A stretch of DNA of 64,000 bases. Origin: Bacteroides congonensis. Its GTDB lineage: Bacteria > Bacteroidota > Bacteroidia > Bacteroidales > Bacteroidaceae. The notes below the pieces were generated by a model. The model was not told the origin of the DNA and ran no database searches. It worked only from the letters and a program-made list of their open reading frames with translations. Both the position numbers and the translations under genes were made by a program. The stretch spans positions 310,001-374,000 of the forward strand of contig NZ_FQXY01000011.1 of NCBI RefSeq assembly GCF_900130125.1, written 5' to 3'. Positions 36,101 through 43,542 of this stretch are shown here, piece after piece. Position 1 is the stretch's first letter. Each line of letters starts with the position of its first letter.

Positions 36101-36494
36101 CGGACTGGCTGCCCGGATTTATGAAAGCAATCAGAAGCATTTTGACGAATCCCGTACACTGGGAGTCATAACTCCTTACCGTAGTCAAATAGCCCTTATT
36201 AAAAAAGAAATAGAGACATTAGGCATTCCGGCGCTCAACCGGATACTGGTTGATACTGTTGAACGTTTTCAGGGAAGCGAACGGGACGTAATTATCTACT
36301 CCTTCTGCGTCAACCATCCCTATCAATTAAAATTCCTGTCGAATCTGACAGAAGAAGCGGGTGTTTTGATTGACAGAAAATTGAATGTCGCCTTGACACG
36401 CGCACGGAAACAAATGTTCATTACAGGTGTTCCGGGACTCTTAAAGCGAAACCCTATCTACAAAAGTTTATTAAATTTAATAGAACACGCCTGA
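33084..36494 (+). CDS. Dna2-like PD-(D/E)XK nuclease and superfamily 1 helicase
   Basis: The 1136-residue protein joins a nuclease and a helicase. The nuclease core shows GLQGRLDYMQ (Asp360) and FIEMKSGKADEYA (Glu371, Lys373), the D-ExK active site, followed by KVQMLLYQAVLQYSMG. The helicase has Walker A LLVGPPGTGKTSC (Lys727), motif II VAIIDEATQILEP, motif III IGDHKQLPAVV and motif VI LNVALTRARKQMF. I saw no cysteine cluster of the Cas4/Dna2/AddB Fe-S type after the nuclease. Roles could be DNA end or flap processing; a defence role cannot be excluded. Its start overlaps tatC by 26 bp, so it is translated from the tat transcript. Confidence 0.85.
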   Translation: MKLPCQKSEAIESYELLLAVCRAEDARLAVGYKQMRDLLERICRSQMQNESLQMTDLSARISFIAAKIDLSAGEQNRLHTFRLTSNQILNRRLEPTRENLLRDAKTLAFLIRKLSDEDIPDVLYRLLPRADATYIVAPPARERVQRMRVCFQYADEQYLYVTPLDEVSEKPLLVRYNIPQINEEFAETCKLLWRHAQVNLLDVAIDNEGVLTPSFIVLEPDYLIDISSLAECFRDYGHHPANYYLSRLQPIENARPLLLGNIANLFLDEWIHAQDEEDIDYRTCMQKAFRRYPIELAACPDLRDREKERQFFDDCKLHFEHIRETVNDTFHAAGYELDKTDAVLEPSYICEALGLQGRLDYMQRDMSSFIEMKSGKADEYAIRGKVEPKENNKVQMLLYQAVLQYSMGMDHRKVKAYLLYTRYPLLYPSRPSWAMVRRVIDLRNRIVANEYSIQLRNSLEYTEEKLSEINATTLNERGLKGRFWETWLRPSIDNFQEKLKVLSPLEKKYFYAVYNFLTKELYTSKSGDVDYEGRTGAASLWLSTLAEKCEAGEIIYDLRIKENHAADEHKAHLLLVRSEECESRLESVLPNFRQGDAIILYERNSETDNVTNKMVFKGNIEHLTDNEIGIRLRSTQQNPSVLPAESLYAIEHDTMDTTFRSMYQGLYAYLSATQERRDLLLSQRPPKFDESLDTLISQAEDDFARVALKAKAAQDYFLLVGPPGTGKTSCALKKMVETFHADKEAQILLLSYTNRAVDEICKSLVSIRPAVDFIRVGSELSCDENYRSHLIENELSSCNRRSEVYERIRNCRIIVGTVAAISGKPELFRLKHFNVAIIDEATQILEPQLLGILCARGEDDRNAIDKFILIGDHKQLPAVVLQNTEQSAIYDESLLSVGLTNLKDSLFERLYRNCSSGNDSSSSIIADNTSSATGRSFDMLCRQGRMHPEVALFANRAFYGGRLIPVGLPHQLEDSGHISRVAFYPSIPERAGSSAKVNSSEARIVAGLAARIYESNQKHFDESRTLGVITPYRSQIALIKKEIETLGIPALNRILVDTVERFQGSERDVIIYSFCVNHPYQLKFLSNLTEEAGVLIDRKLNVALTRARKQMFITGVPGLLKRNPIYKSLLNLIEHA

Positions 36495-36574
36495 AAAATT
36501 GCATCATTTTGCAGAAGTTAGTTTTTATTCTCTCTTTATGCAATTCATTAACACCTATATGTTGAACAAACGCC

Positions 36575-36582
36575 TATATTTG
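36575..36582 (+). promoter_or_regulatory. Promoter -7 box for a probable small RNA
   Basis: TATATTTG matches the -7 consensus and is followed by no usable coding frame, but by two hairpins with T-runs. It predicts a transcript starting near 36589. Confidence 0.55.
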
Positions 36583-36630
36583 CAACACGTTTTTTTCATA
36601 GAGATTTAGATTTAAGGTTAGAAGAATTGT

Positions 36631-36656
36631 GGAAGTCGTGAGACTTCCCTTTTTTT
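36631..36656 (+). terminator. GUGA-loop hairpin with T-run
   Basis: GGAAGTC/GACTTCC (36631-36637 with 36642-36648) with loop GTGA is followed by C and seven Ts. It may end a short RNA from the 36575 promoter, or attenuate the longer one. Confidence 0.6.
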
Positions 36657-36758
36657 CATCTTAACGTTTACTATCCTTCATTATAGGAATGCAAGAACAC
36701 TGTTTTTTAGTGTTCGGTTGAAAATATTGCAGGGTGATGATGCAGAATAAGTAAACCT

Positions 36759-36790
36759 AAAAAGCCTTCTTCGGGAGAAGAGGCTTTTTT
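36759..36790 (+). terminator. Terminator of the candidate small RNA
   Basis: AAAAAGCC pairs with GGCTTTTTT around an inner TCTTC/GAAGA stem and GGGA loop, leaving a T-run at 36785-36790. Confidence 0.75.
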
Positions 36791-36826
36791 ATTTTTTCTT
36801 TTTGTCTGAAAAGATTTGTTATAAAA

Positions 36827-36868
36827 AAAGAGGAAGATAATCCGTCATCGGACATCTTCCTCTTTTCT
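36827..36868. terminator. Bidirectional terminator downstream of the MFS gene
   Basis: AAAGAGGAAGAT (36827-36838) pairs perfectly with ATCTTCCTCTTT (36854-36865), with an inner TCCG/CGGA stem. T-runs lie on both sides. It ends the minus-strand MFS gene and backs up the small-RNA terminator. Confidence 0.85.
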
Positions 36869-36889
36869 TTTATTATAGTTCAGGATTGA

Positions 36890-38338
36890 TTAATCCAGTA
36901 CGATAGGTCTGTACTTCGGTACCAATGCTTTCATGATAACCCAACCAATCAGGTAAGCCACGGCGCAGATACAGAACATGATGAAATATCCGGCAGGTTT
37001 GCCTTCAAATCCCATGAACGTCATGTGCGTTTCGTCAGCGTGAACAAACAGAAGACCTGCACCAAACTGCATCAACATTGAACCTACACCACCGGCCATA
37101 CCACCGATACCTGTAATACTTGCAATCGCTGTTTTCGGGAACATATCACCTACGGTAGAGAAGATATTGGCCGACCATGACTGGTGGGCAGCGCCACCGA
37201 TACCGATCAGGATAACAGGGAACCACGGAGAGAACGTACCCAACGGCTGTGCCAAAAGCACCACCAACGGGAAGAACGCGAAAATCAACATCGCCTTCAT
37301 ACGTGCGGCATACGGATTCATACCCGTCTTATTGATAAAGATAGTCGGAAGTTTACCACCATAGATAGACAGCATTGTCACAGCATACAGCGTGAAAATC
37401 AATGCCATACCCAATCCGTCGGAAGTTTTGATATCAAATTGGGTATTCAGGTAAGACGGAGTCCAGAACAGGAAGAACCACCACACACCGTCCGTCATAA
37501 ACTTACCGGCGGCAAAAGCCCATGTCTGCTTATAAGTGAAGCACTGAAGGAAGCTCATCTTCTTCTCATCCTTCTCTTCAACAACTACCGGAGCAGCGCC
37601 TTCTTCATATTTATCTTGTTCGATATAATCCAATTCGGCTTTGTTGACGTGCTTGCTCTTTGACGGAGCATCGTACATGAATATCCACATACCCATCCAA
37701 ACGAAACCGAGGGCACCGATAACGATAAATGCCATTTCCCATCCCCATGCTTTCGCAATCAGCGGGATAGAAACCGGAGCAATCAAGGCACCGATAGAAG
37801 CACCGGCGTTGAAGATAGAAGTAGCGTAGGCACGGTCTTTCTTGGGGAAGTATTCTGCCGTTACTTTGATAGCAGCCGGGAAGTTACCCGCTTCACCGAG
37901 AGCCAGGATACAACGTGCGGCAAGGAAACAGTACATACTTACGGTAGCCAGTACCACCACTACGTCACCTGTAGCAGCCATCAGTTCGGCCGCACTGTGC
38001 ATACCTACATACTGTTCGGTCACGATACCGCAAAGAGCGTGCATACAAGCACCTGCCGACCATACGCCGATTGCCCAGAGATACCCCTTCTTTGTGCCCA
38101 TCCAGTCGATAAAGCGGCCGGCGAACAACATACATATTGCATATACAATAGAAAATACGGAAGTAATTGTACCGTAGTGAACTTCGTTCCAGTGAAATTC
38201 CGGTTTGATAAACTCGTCCCAGGTAAGGGAAAGCACCTGGCGGTCGAGGTAATTAACTGTAGTAGCAAAGAATAGCATAGCACAGATAGTCCATCTGTAG
38301 TTTGTCATTTTCTCGCCTGTTTTTTGAAATGCATTCAT
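36890..38338 (-). CDS. MFS permease, hexuronate transporter (ExuT-like)
   Basis: The 482-residue membrane protein has 12 predicted helices and the ExuT/GudP-type features NYLDRQVLSLTWD in TM1, DWMGTKKGYLWAIGVWS, and LGEAGNFPAAIKVTAEYFPKKDRA. These anion:cation symporters usually take up galacturonate or glucuronate. The ATG at 38338 is chosen since the conserved N-terminus starts soon after. The neighbours are KduI and pectin enzymes, which fits galacturonate or unsaturated-uronate uptake across the inner membrane. A hydrophilic loop of about 40 residues in the middle is rich in Glu and Lys. Confidence 0.88.
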   Translation of the reverse strand: MNAFQKTGEKMTNYRWTICAMLFFATTVNYLDRQVLSLTWDEFIKPEFHWNEVHYGTITSVFSIVYAICMLFAGRFIDWMGTKKGYLWAIGVWSAGACMHALCGIVTEQYVGMHSAAELMAATGDVVVVLATVSMYCFLAARCILALGEAGNFPAAIKVTAEYFPKKDRAYATSIFNAGASIGALIAPVSIPLIAKAWGWEMAFIVIGALGFVWMGMWIFMYDAPSKSKHVNKAELDYIEQDKYEEGAAPVVVEEKDEKKMSFLQCFTYKQTWAFAAGKFMTDGVWWFFLFWTPSYLNTQFDIKTSDGLGMALIFTLYAVTMLSIYGGKLPTIFINKTGMNPYAARMKAMLIFAFFPLVVLLAQPLGTFSPWFPVILIGIGGAAHQSWSANIFSTVGDMFPKTAIASITGIGGMAGGVGSMLMQFGAGLLFVHADETHMTFMGFEGKPAGYFIMFCICAVAYLIGWVIMKALVPKYRPIVLD

Positions 38339-38517
38339 GATAATGGATTTAAATAGATTTTGATTCGTTGACAAAGGTCGGGATTTCGACTGGATTTTAT
38401 TTGTAAAATTTGGTCGAATTCATGTATTATTCGTTACATTTATATGCTATTTGTTTCAAAGAGTATATTTATCGTTTCATAACACGTCTAGTCTGTAACG
38501 TCGGGGGGAGGTTGAAG

Positions 38518-38588
38518 TATATAAAACCCGGAAAACTTCATCCCTTCTCCCGGTGGGGGAAAGGATGAAGTTTCTCGGATTTTATATA
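38518..38588. terminator. Long bidirectional terminator after kduI
   Basis: TATATAAAA (38518-38526) pairs with TTTTATATA (38580-38588), then CCG/CGG, then AAACTTCATCC (38533-38543) with GGATGAAGTTT (38563-38573). It ends the EIIC-kduI unit and separates it from the MFS gene. Confidence 0.8.
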
Positions 38589-38611
38589 TGTAATGCAGAG
38601 CCGCGCAACGA

Positions 38612-39532
38612 TTAGCGCATTTCTGTATATTTGAGCTTGTCCATGTCTCCGTAGTCGAGGTTTTCACCAGCCATACCCCAGATGAACATATAGTTGCTTG
38701 TTCCGGCAGCAGCGTGGATAGACCATTCCGGTGACATGATAGCCTGTTCGTTCTGCATCCATACGATGCGTTCTTCCTGCGGTTCGCCCATGAAGTGGCA
38801 GATAGCGTTGTCGGCAGGCACGTTGAAGTAGAAGTAAGCTTCCACACGACGGCTGTGAGTATGAGCCGGCATTGTGTTCCATACGCTACCCGGTTTCAGT
38901 TCTGTCAATCCCATTTGCAGTTGGCAAGGGCCTTCTTCAAGTACGTTGTTCACAATCAACTGGTTGATGACGCGGTCGTTGCTTTCTTCCATCTTTCCGG
39001 CAGCGAAAGAGTTAGCTTTCAGAGAACCTTTGCGTCCGTCGATAGTAATCAACTGAGTCTTGTATTCCTTGTGGGCAGTAGCCGAGTTGATATAGAACTT
39101 GGCAGGATTGCTTGAATCTTTGCTCTTGAAAGTCACTTTCTGCTTGCCTCTACCTACGTACAGTGCATCTTTGAATTTCAGTGTGTATTCTTTGCCGTCA
39201 ACAGTTACGATACCTTCGCCACCAATGTTGATAACACCCAGTTCGCGACGTTCCAGGAAGAATTTAGCTTTCAGCGGGTCGATAGTTTCCAGTACCAGTT
39301 CCTTCGTTGCAGGAACAGCACCACCGAAGATCAGGCGGTCGTACATAGAATAAGTAAGGTTGATTTCGTTCGGAACCATTACTTTTTCCATCAGGAAGCT
39401 ACTACGCAGGCGGTTTGTATCATACGTTTTCACGTCTTGCGGACTGCAAGCCACTTGCATCTTGTAATTCACCTGGGCAGAAGCAGACATAGCTGCGATA
39501 CCCAACATCATTGCAATTGCTAATTTTTTCAT
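38612..39532 (-). CDS. kduI: 5-keto-4-deoxyuronate isomerase with signal peptide
   Basis: The 306-residue protein matches KduI along its length, with the cupin metal site THSRRVEAYFYFNV (His, Glu) and the later IHAAAGTSNYMFIWG His. KduI isomerises 5-keto-4-deoxyuronate from unsaturated galacturonides towards KDG. Usual cytosolic forms are about 280 residues. Here an N-terminal signal peptide MKKLAIAMMLGIAAMSASA precedes the core, so the enzyme should be periplasmic. It lies 63 bp after the EIIC gene on the same strand and before a long terminator. The following MFS symporter would then import the isomerised product. Confidence 0.9.
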   Translation of the reverse strand: MKKLAIAMMLGIAAMSASAQVNYKMQVACSPQDVKTYDTNRLRSSFLMEKVMVPNEINLTYSMYDRLIFGGAVPATKELVLETIDPLKAKFFLERRELGVINIGGEGIVTVDGKEYTLKFKDALYVGRGKQKVTFKSKDSSNPAKFYINSATAHKEYKTQLITIDGRKGSLKANSFAAGKMEESNDRVINQLIVNNVLEEGPCQLQMGLTELKPGSVWNTMPAHTHSRRVEAYFYFNVPADNAICHFMGEPQEERIVWMQNEQAIMSPEWSIHAAAGTSNYMFIWGMAGENLDYGDMDKLKYTEMR

Positions 39533-39595
39533 CTTTCGAATTTTTATTTGGATTATATATTATATACTACTTATTGTCAGTTACGAGTTTTCTAC

Positions 39596-41008
39596 TTATT
39601 CCTTATTACTGTTACTGTTCAATGCAGCCTTGGCATCATTTCTAGTCATGCGGATACGGTTGTAGATAGCCATTCCGAGCGCGAGAACTACGAGGATGGC
39701 AGGGCCGATAATCTTCAGGCTGTAAGTCAGGTGGAAAATACCCCAGCAGAAAAGACTGGAAGCAAAGTCGAGCGCGCCGCCTTCAAAGCCCGCAGGAATA
39801 TTCACCGTCGGGTCGCCCGTAGCGGCATATACGTCTTTGGCAGCTAGTGTGAAGAATCCGGCAAGTTCTGTCACGAAATACAGACCTACGATTAATGCTA
39901 CCAAGCCGATAATAAATGATTTCACCACGTTACCTTTTGTAATAGGCAGAATCATCGGGAACAAGTAGAACATACCTGCCAGGGATGCCAGCGGTAAGAA
40001 ACGGTTGCCCGGAAGGATAACTGCGAGGAAAATAGTGACAGGAATCAGAAGCAGTGAAACCACCAGCGTAGTCGGATGACCGATTACCAGTGCGGGGCTC
40101 ATACCAATGCTCAAACCTGTGTTACTCTTATATTTTTTAGCGATAAGTTCGCGGGTAGCGTCAGAGATAGGTTTCAAGCCTTCGATGAAAAGACTCGTGA
40201 TACGGGGAATCAATTCCATTACCGCACCCATCTTGATACCCAGTCCGAGAATGCCCGGAATACTGTCTACCACTTCTTTCCAGCTTCCGCAGCCCAATGC
40301 CCCGATAGCGCAACCAATCACGATACCCAGGAACAACGGCTCTCCCATCAGACCGAATTTCTTCTTCATACCTTCCGAGTCGATATTCAGTTTGTCGAAT
40401 CCCGGAATCATATCGAGCAGTTTATTGATAACAATAGCGAACGGAACAAAACTTTGGCAGAACGGTTGAGGAATAGAGATACCGTCCATTTTATCATAGA
40501 ACTTCTGGAAAGCGGGAGCAGTCATATCAGCCATTACCAGCGTAATGATGTAGCAGATGATGGCAGCGAAGAATCCCCAATAGATATTGTCGGAAGCAAA
40601 ATAAACGATGGCTCCGATAAATGCGAAGTGCCAATAGTTCCAAAGGTCGATATTGACAGTACGTGTTGTCTTGGTAACCAACATAAGGATGTTGACACCC
40701 AGGCAAACCGGGATAATGAAAGCACCGACCGAAGTATTGTAGGCTACTGCTGCCGCAGACGGCCAACCCATGTCGAAAATACCCAGTTCCAATCCGTAGA
40801 TTTCTACCATTTTACTTAGTGCAGGGCCCAGGCTGCTGGTAAGCAACGCTGTCACTACCGACAATCCGACGAAACCGACACCTACTAATAAACCGCTTTT
40901 CAGCGCTTTAGCAAATTTAATTCCGATACATACTCCTAAAATTGTGAAAATGACCGGCATCATCACTGCCGCCCCGAGACCGATAATGTACTTGAATACT
41001 TCTTCCAT
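39596..41008 (-). CDS. Galactitol-type PTS EIIC-like permease, orphan
   Basis: The 470-residue membrane protein matches the EIIC-GAT family: MPVIFTILGVCIGIKFAKAL at the N-terminus, VGVGFVGLSVVTALL, and the loop DMGWPSAAAVAYNTSVGAF, with nine or more helices. In Enterobacteria such proteins need EIIA, EIIB, HPr and EI for phosphotransfer. No EIIA or EIIB gene is nearby, and Bacteroides generally lack a complete PTS, so this is probably a secondary transporter for a uronate or sugar acid. It is first in a unit with kduI and has a near-consensus promoter at 41084-41114. Confidence 0.85.
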   Translation of the reverse strand: MEEVFKYIIGLGAAVMMPVIFTILGVCIGIKFAKALKSGLLVGVGFVGLSVVTALLTSSLGPALSKMVEIYGLELGIFDMGWPSAAAVAYNTSVGAFIIPVCLGVNILMLVTKTTRTVNIDLWNYWHFAFIGAIVYFASDNIYWGFFAAIICYIITLVMADMTAPAFQKFYDKMDGISIPQPFCQSFVPFAIVINKLLDMIPGFDKLNIDSEGMKKKFGLMGEPLFLGIVIGCAIGALGCGSWKEVVDSIPGILGLGIKMGAVMELIPRITSLFIEGLKPISDATRELIAKKYKSNTGLSIGMSPALVIGHPTTLVVSLLLIPVTIFLAVILPGNRFLPLASLAGMFYLFPMILPITKGNVVKSFIIGLVALIVGLYFVTELAGFFTLAAKDVYAATGDPTVNIPAGFEGGALDFASSLFCWGIFHLTYSLKIIGPAILVVLALGMAIYNRIRMTRNDAKAALNSNSNKE

Positions 41009-41083
41009 TCTGTTCTATTTTTTCTCTGTTTTAAATGATAAATTACTGTGTTTCCCCCAGAGGGTATTAGTTGTAAACCGTGC

Positions 41084-41114
41084 CAAAAGTACGACCTTTT
41101 CCGCTTTCTTCCAA
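41084..41114 (-). promoter_or_regulatory. Near-consensus promoter for EIIC-kduI
   Basis: On the minus strand TTG (41112-41114) is followed after 20 bp by TACTTTTG (41084-41091), the full Bacteroides -33/-7 arrangement. The leader would be about 70 nt. Confidence 0.7.
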
Positions 41115-41166
41115 GACGAAAGTATTAATTTATCAGATATTGCATCAAAAATGGACATTTTTGACG

Positions 41167-41203
41167 TTTGCGTGCACAAAATTAGTCGTTTCCGTGCACG
41201 AAA
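41167..41203. promoter_or_regulatory. Paired palindromic operator-like sites, 22 bp apart
   Basis: TTTGCGTGCACAAA (41167-41180) and TTTCCGTGCACGAAA (41189-41203) are two palindromes sharing the core CGTGCAC, 22 bp apart. They lie in the 302-bp region between the divergent EIIC-kduI and GH105 units, 50-110 bp from both transcript starts. The spacing puts both sites on the same DNA face. They look like tandem operators for a dimeric regulator; none encoded here is known to bind this motif. Confidence 0.6.
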
Positions 41204-41310
41204 AACAAAAAATGCACCTACTTGATTAAAAAATCCAACCGGCTTTGGCGGAAAAGCACTACTTTCGTACCGTGAAAGACTCGTATGTTTAATCCTTAAA
41301 ATAACAAACC

Positions 41311-42510
41311 ATGAGACGAACCCTCTTTTCTAAATTTTTTATATTGGCTCTACTGGTCATAATCGCCCTTCCGGCATCCTCACAGCAGGTGGACAGCAAG
41401 CTCCCCTGGTCTATACGGATGACTGAATCGGAGATGATACGCTATCCTGAATCCTGGCAGCTCGATTTCCAGCCGAAGTTGAAGTGGGATTATTGCCACG
41501 GACTCGAATTGGGAGCCATGCTTGACGTTTATGACACGTATGGCGACAAGAAAATTCGCGATTATGCCATCGCGTACGCAGATACGATGGTACACGAAGA
41601 CGGTTCGATTACCGCTTATAAATTAACCGATTACAGTCTCGACCGCATCAACTCGGGAAAGATTCTTTTCCGTATCTACGAACAGACGAAGAATCCTAAA
41701 TATAAGAAAGCCCTTGATTTGCTTTACAGCCAGTTTGAAGGACAGCCCCGCAATGAGGACGGCGGTTTCTGGCACAAGAAGATTTATCCGCATCAGATGT
41801 GGCTGGACGGACTTTATATGGGTGCTCCTTTCTATGCGGAATATGCGTTCCGCAACAATCTTCCGCAGGACTATGCGGATGTTATCAATCAGTTTGTCAC
41901 TTGTGCCCGTCATACATACGACCCCCAAAACGGTCTTTACCGTCATGCAGCCGACGTAAGCCGCACCGAACGCTGGGCAGACCCCGTGACCGGACAGTCC
42001 AAACACAGTTGGGGACGTGCTATGGGTTGGTATGCCATGGCTTTGGTAGACGCACTGGAATTTATCCCGAAGCATGAAGCCGGAAGGGATTCACTGCTCG
42101 CTATCCTGGATAATATTGCCGTTCAAGTGAAGAAACTGCAAGACCCGAAGACGGGCGGATGGTATCAGGTGCTCGACAAGAGTGGCGAAAAAGGTAATTA
42201 TCTCGAATCATCCTGTTCTGCCATGTTTATTTATTCCTTATTCAAGGCAGTGCGCTTGGGATATATTGATAAATCGTATCTCGATGTGGCATTGAAAGGG
42301 TACAAAGGTTTCCTGGAGAATTTTATCGAAGTGGATAAAGACGGATTGGTTACCATCACCAAAGCCTGTGCCGTAGCCGGACTGGGTGGAAAAGTTTACC
42401 GTTCCGGTGATTATGATTATTATATCAATGAAACGATCCGTAATAATGACCCCAAAGCAGTAGGGCCTTTTATCATGGCGAGCTTGGAATACGAACGCTT
42501 ACAAAAGTAA
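41311..42510 (+). CDS. Unsaturated rhamnogalacturonyl hydrolase (GH105)
   Basis: The 399-residue protein has a signal peptide (about residues 1-25, ending ASSQ) and a six-hairpin glycosidase domain with the GH105 motifs MWLDGLYMGAPFYAEYA (catalytic Asp166) and KHSWGRAMGWYAMALVDAL. GH105 enzymes remove unsaturated galacturonic acid from the ends of lyase-generated pectin oligomers. It is probably periplasmic and would supply unsaturated uronate to KduI. A TACTTTCG -7-like box lies at 41260-41267. The CE8 gene follows at 9 bp, so they share a transcript. Confidence 0.92.
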   Translation: MRRTLFSKFFILALLVIIALPASSQQVDSKLPWSIRMTESEMIRYPESWQLDFQPKLKWDYCHGLELGAMLDVYDTYGDKKIRDYAIAYADTMVHEDGSITAYKLTDYSLDRINSGKILFRIYEQTKNPKYKKALDLLYSQFEGQPRNEDGGFWHKKIYPHQMWLDGLYMGAPFYAEYAFRNNLPQDYADVINQFVTCARHTYDPQNGLYRHAADVSRTERWADPVTGQSKHSWGRAMGWYAMALVDALEFIPKHEAGRDSLLAILDNIAVQVKKLQDPKTGGWYQVLDKSGEKGNYLESSCSAMFIYSLFKAVRLGYIDKSYLDVALKGYKGFLENFIEVDKDGLVTITKACAVAGLGGKVYRSGDYDYYINETIRNNDPKAVGPFIMASLEYERLQK

Positions 42511-42519
42511 TTTCTACCG

Positions 42520-43491
42520 ATGAAAAGGACTATTTTTAAAGGAATGATGGTGTTTCTCCTGTTGAGTGCAGCAGGAACATCGGTCTTTTCGCAACAACAG
42601 CAACGCAAAGACACGTTAGTCGTCACACGTGACGGGACAGGAGATTACCGCAATATTCAGGAAGCAGTGGAAGCTGTCCGCGCTTTTATGGACTACACGG
42701 TGACTATCTATATAAAGAACGGTACATACAAGGAAAAACTGGTGATTCCCTCTTGGGTGAAGAACGTACAGTTGGTAGGCGAAGATGCAGAAAAGACGAT
42801 TATCACGTACGATGACCATGCCAATATCAACAAAATGGGAACATTCCGCACCTATACCGTCAAGGTGGAAGGCAATGACATCACTTTCAAAGACCTGACG
42901 ATTGAGAACAATGCCGCTCCTTTGGGACAGGCAGTAGCCCTTCACACCGAAGGCGACCGCCTGATGTTTGTAAACTGCCGCTTCCTTGGCAATCAGGATA
43001 CTATCTATACAGGTGCGGAAGGCGCCCGCCTTTTATTCACCAACTGCTATATAGAAGGTACTACCGACTTTATTTTCGGCCCTTCTACCGCACTTTTTGA
43101 ATATTGCGAACTGCACAGCAAGCGTGATTCGTACATCACTGCCGCTTCAACTCCTCAAAATGAAGAATTCGGCTATGTCTTTAAGAACTGCAAACTGACT
43201 GCTGCTCCGGGAGTGAAAAAGGTATATTTAGGTCGTCCCTGGCGTCCTTACGCCGCTACGGTGTTCATTAACTGTGAGTTTGGCAACCATATCCGCCCTG
43301 AAGGATGGCATAACTGGAAGAATCCAGAGAATGAAAAGACAGCCCGTTATGCCGAATTTGGAAATACAGGTGACGGCGCAGAGACTTCCGGGCGTGTCAC
43401 ATGGGGGAAACAGCTCACAAAAAAGGAAGCATTGAGGTACACACCGGAGAATATCTTTAAGGAAAGTAGCAACTGGTATCCTTATAAGTAG
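42520..43491 (+). CDS. Pectin methylesterase (CE8)
   Basis: The 323-residue secreted enzyme has a signal peptide (1-25) and the CE8 beta-helix with the catalytic motifs GNQDTIYTG and GTTDFIFGPSTALFEYC (two aspartates) and the binding motif YLGRPWRPYAATVFINC. It removes methyl groups from homogalacturonan, allowing lyases and GH105 to act. It is co-transcribed with GH105. The 22-bp repeat array begins about 50 bp after its stop. Confidence 0.93.
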   Translation: MKRTIFKGMMVFLLLSAAGTSVFSQQQQRKDTLVVTRDGTGDYRNIQEAVEAVRAFMDYTVTIYIKNGTYKEKLVIPSWVKNVQLVGEDAEKTIITYDDHANINKMGTFRTYTVKVEGNDITFKDLTIENNAAPLGQAVALHTEGDRLMFVNCRFLGNQDTIYTGAEGARLLFTNCYIEGTTDFIFGPSTALFEYCELHSKRDSYITAASTPQNEEFGYVFKNCKLTAAPGVKKVYLGRPWRPYAATVFINCEFGNHIRPEGWHNWKNPENEKTARYAEFGNTGDGAETSGRVTWGKQLTKKEALRYTPENIFKESSNWYPYK

Positions 43492-43542
43492 AAACATTAG
43501 CGCTTTTGACAGGTTCTACGGTGCGAAATAGTTGTTTCCTGC

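Larger units (their letters stand above)
36589..36790 (+). ncRNA. Candidate structured small RNA, about 200 nt
   Basis: The 395-bp region 36495-36889 has no credible gene. After the -7 box at 36575 there is a 7-bp GUGA-capped hairpin with seven Ts (36631-36656). Next comes a closed multibranch unit: GTTTACT/AGTAAAC (36666-36672 with 36750-36756) enclosing TCCT/AGGA, TGCA/TGCA and GAACACT/AGTGTTC (36695-36701 with 36709-36715). A strong terminator ends it (36759-36790). Length and layout would suit a 6S-like or other trans-acting RNA, but I could not identify the family. The first hairpin may itself terminate a 67-nt product. Confidence 0.5.

Noticed and set aside
33084..36494. Cas4 or CRISPR-linked nuclease
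   Set aside because: No CRISPR array or cas gene is present and the Fe-S cysteines of Cas4 are missing; a Dna2-like assignment fits better.
36890..38374. Longer MFS protein starting at 38374
   Set aside because: The extra residues have no family similarity and the ATG at 38338 gives the normal N-terminus.
39596..41008. Functional phosphotransferase system operon
   Set aside because: Only EIIC is present; no EIIA, EIIB, HPr or EI genes occur in the window.
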